A stretch of DNA of 64,000 nucleotides, taken from Ketobacter sp. MCCC 1A13808 (lineage in GTDB: Bacteria; Pseudomonadota; Gammaproteobacteria; Pseudomonadales; Ketobacteraceae). Of this stretch, positions 63,496 to 64,000 are shown piece by piece (within the stretch, counting starts at the first letter, position 1; every line of letters begins with the position of its first letter). A program made the position numbers and the translations under genes. Below the pieces are notes generated by a model, which was not told the DNA's origin, did no database searches, and worked only from the letters and a program-made list of their open reading frames with translations. The stretch is from NCBI RefSeq assembly GCF_009746715.1, contig NZ_VRKW01000006.1, positions 124,001 to 188,000 of the forward strand. Reading direction: 5' to 3'.

Positions 63496-64000
63496 TTATT
63501 GAGCAGAGAGTACATCGTTCATTATACGTGGAGTAATGAACACCAGTAGTTCCGCTTTTTGATTGGATTTAGTGGTCCGGCGGAACAAACGTCCCAGCAC
63601 CGGAAGATCACCCAGGAACGGTGTTTTCACAACCGCTTCCACGTCTTCAGAGCGGAACACCCCACCTAATACCACGGTTTGCCCGTTATCTACAATAATA
63701 CTGGTCTCAATTTCATTGGTATCAATGGAAGGTACACCGTTAAAAATCTCCCCCACTGAATCCTGGTTGACCTTAAGATCCATAATAATGCGGCCATCAG
63801 GCGTGATCTGAGGTGTTACTTCCAGAGACAATACCGCTTCTTTAAAGGAAGTGGAGGTTGCACCACTGGACGACGCCTCCTGATAAGGCACTTCGGTACC
63901 GGATTGGATTTTAGCAGTTTGCTGATCCGCAGTTAATACCTTGGGCGTCGATACTATATCGGCACGGCCATCGGATTCCAGCGCGGACAGCTCCAGATCA
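63496..64000 (-). CDS. pilQ: Type IV pilus secretin PilQ, C-terminal part (cut by window end)
   Basis: The open frame runs to the window edge without a start. The visible 167 residues are the secretin core: LSALESDGRADIVSTPKVLT, then VTPQITPDGRIIMDL, VDNGQTVVLGGVF, and KTPFLGDLPVLGRLFRR. Forms the outer-membrane pore for type IV pili. The GTG at 63891 is internal, not a start. Confidence 0.95.
   Translation of the reverse strand, partial: DLELSALESDGRADIVSTPKVLTADQQTAKIQSGTEVPYQEASSSGATSTSFKEAVLSLEVTPQITPDGRIIMDLKVNQDSVGEIFNGVPSIDTNEIETSIIVDNGQTVVLGGVFRSEDVEAVVKTPFLGDLPVLGRLFRRTTKSNQKAELLVFITPRIMNDVLSAQ

Noticed and set aside
63496-63891. PilQ fragment as a complete 131-residue gene
   Set aside because: Codons upstream of the GTG at 63891 continue the secretin sequence to the window edge.

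Overview
The window reads as chromosome of a free-living, probably marine gammaproteobacterium of the Pseudomonadales/Oceanospirillales type (Alcanivorax-, Ketobacter- or Marinobacter-like). This rests on moderate GC, an outer-membrane biogenesis set (lptD, surA), a type IV pilus secretin, MurNAc recycling genes, Vfr/CRP, and long blocks in the gene order known from Pseudomonas: speD-osmC-vfr-trpCDG, trpE-gph-rpe, amgK/murU-lptD-surA-pdxA-ksgA-apaG-apaH-yeaG-yeaH-spoVR, and hemE-gltD-gltB-damX-aroB-aroK-pilQ. The genus is an inference. I see no tRNA, rRNA, insertion sequence, prophage or CRISPR array.

Layout. 1-6.9 kb: the end of a MATE transporter gene, an EAL phosphodiesterase with a 7TMR-DISM sensor, and, divergent from it, a PilZ protein fused to a Rossmann reductase-like domain followed by a GNAT-nitrilase fusion. 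6.9-14.5 kb is the accessory region. It has five minus-strand genes for secreted or envelope proteins: two lipase-foldase (Lif)-like membrane proteins, an apolipoprotein N-acyltransferase-like enzyme, an SGNH hydrolase and a SUMF1-like protein. Next to them lie two tandem secreted PETase-like polyester hydrolases. 14.5-20.7 kb: fpr with its LysR regulator, then two diguanylate cyclases flanking a small phosphate-binding-like protein. 20.9-28.9 kb: AstE/AspA-like hydrolase, dsbA, alpha/beta hydrolase, patatin, phosphatase, speD, VOC, OsmC and vfr. 28.9-38 kb: twin small membrane proteins, an uninterrupted trpEGDC run with gph and rpe upstream, a DUF3530-like gene, djlA and murU. 38-51 kb: amgK, the lptD-to-apaH block, and the yeaG-yeaH-spoVR stress module. 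51-64 kb: polysaccharide deacetylase, hotdog thioesterase, hemE, gltD, gltB, damX, aroB, aroK and the 3' part of pilQ.

How it fits together. Housekeeping blocks frame an accessory segment that looks devoted to extracellular ester chemistry and its folding or acylation machinery. Four cyclic-di-GMP genes (one EAL, two GGDEF, one PilZ) lie within 21 kb around it. The two most notable items are (i) the near-duplicate PETase-like hydrolases beside an operon of two degenerate Lif-like proteins plus an Lnt-like enzyme, and (ii) the PilZ-Rossmann fusion, whose C-terminal half is laid out like a cyanobacterial acyl-ACP reductase. Family calls come from reading motifs by eye; no database search was possible.
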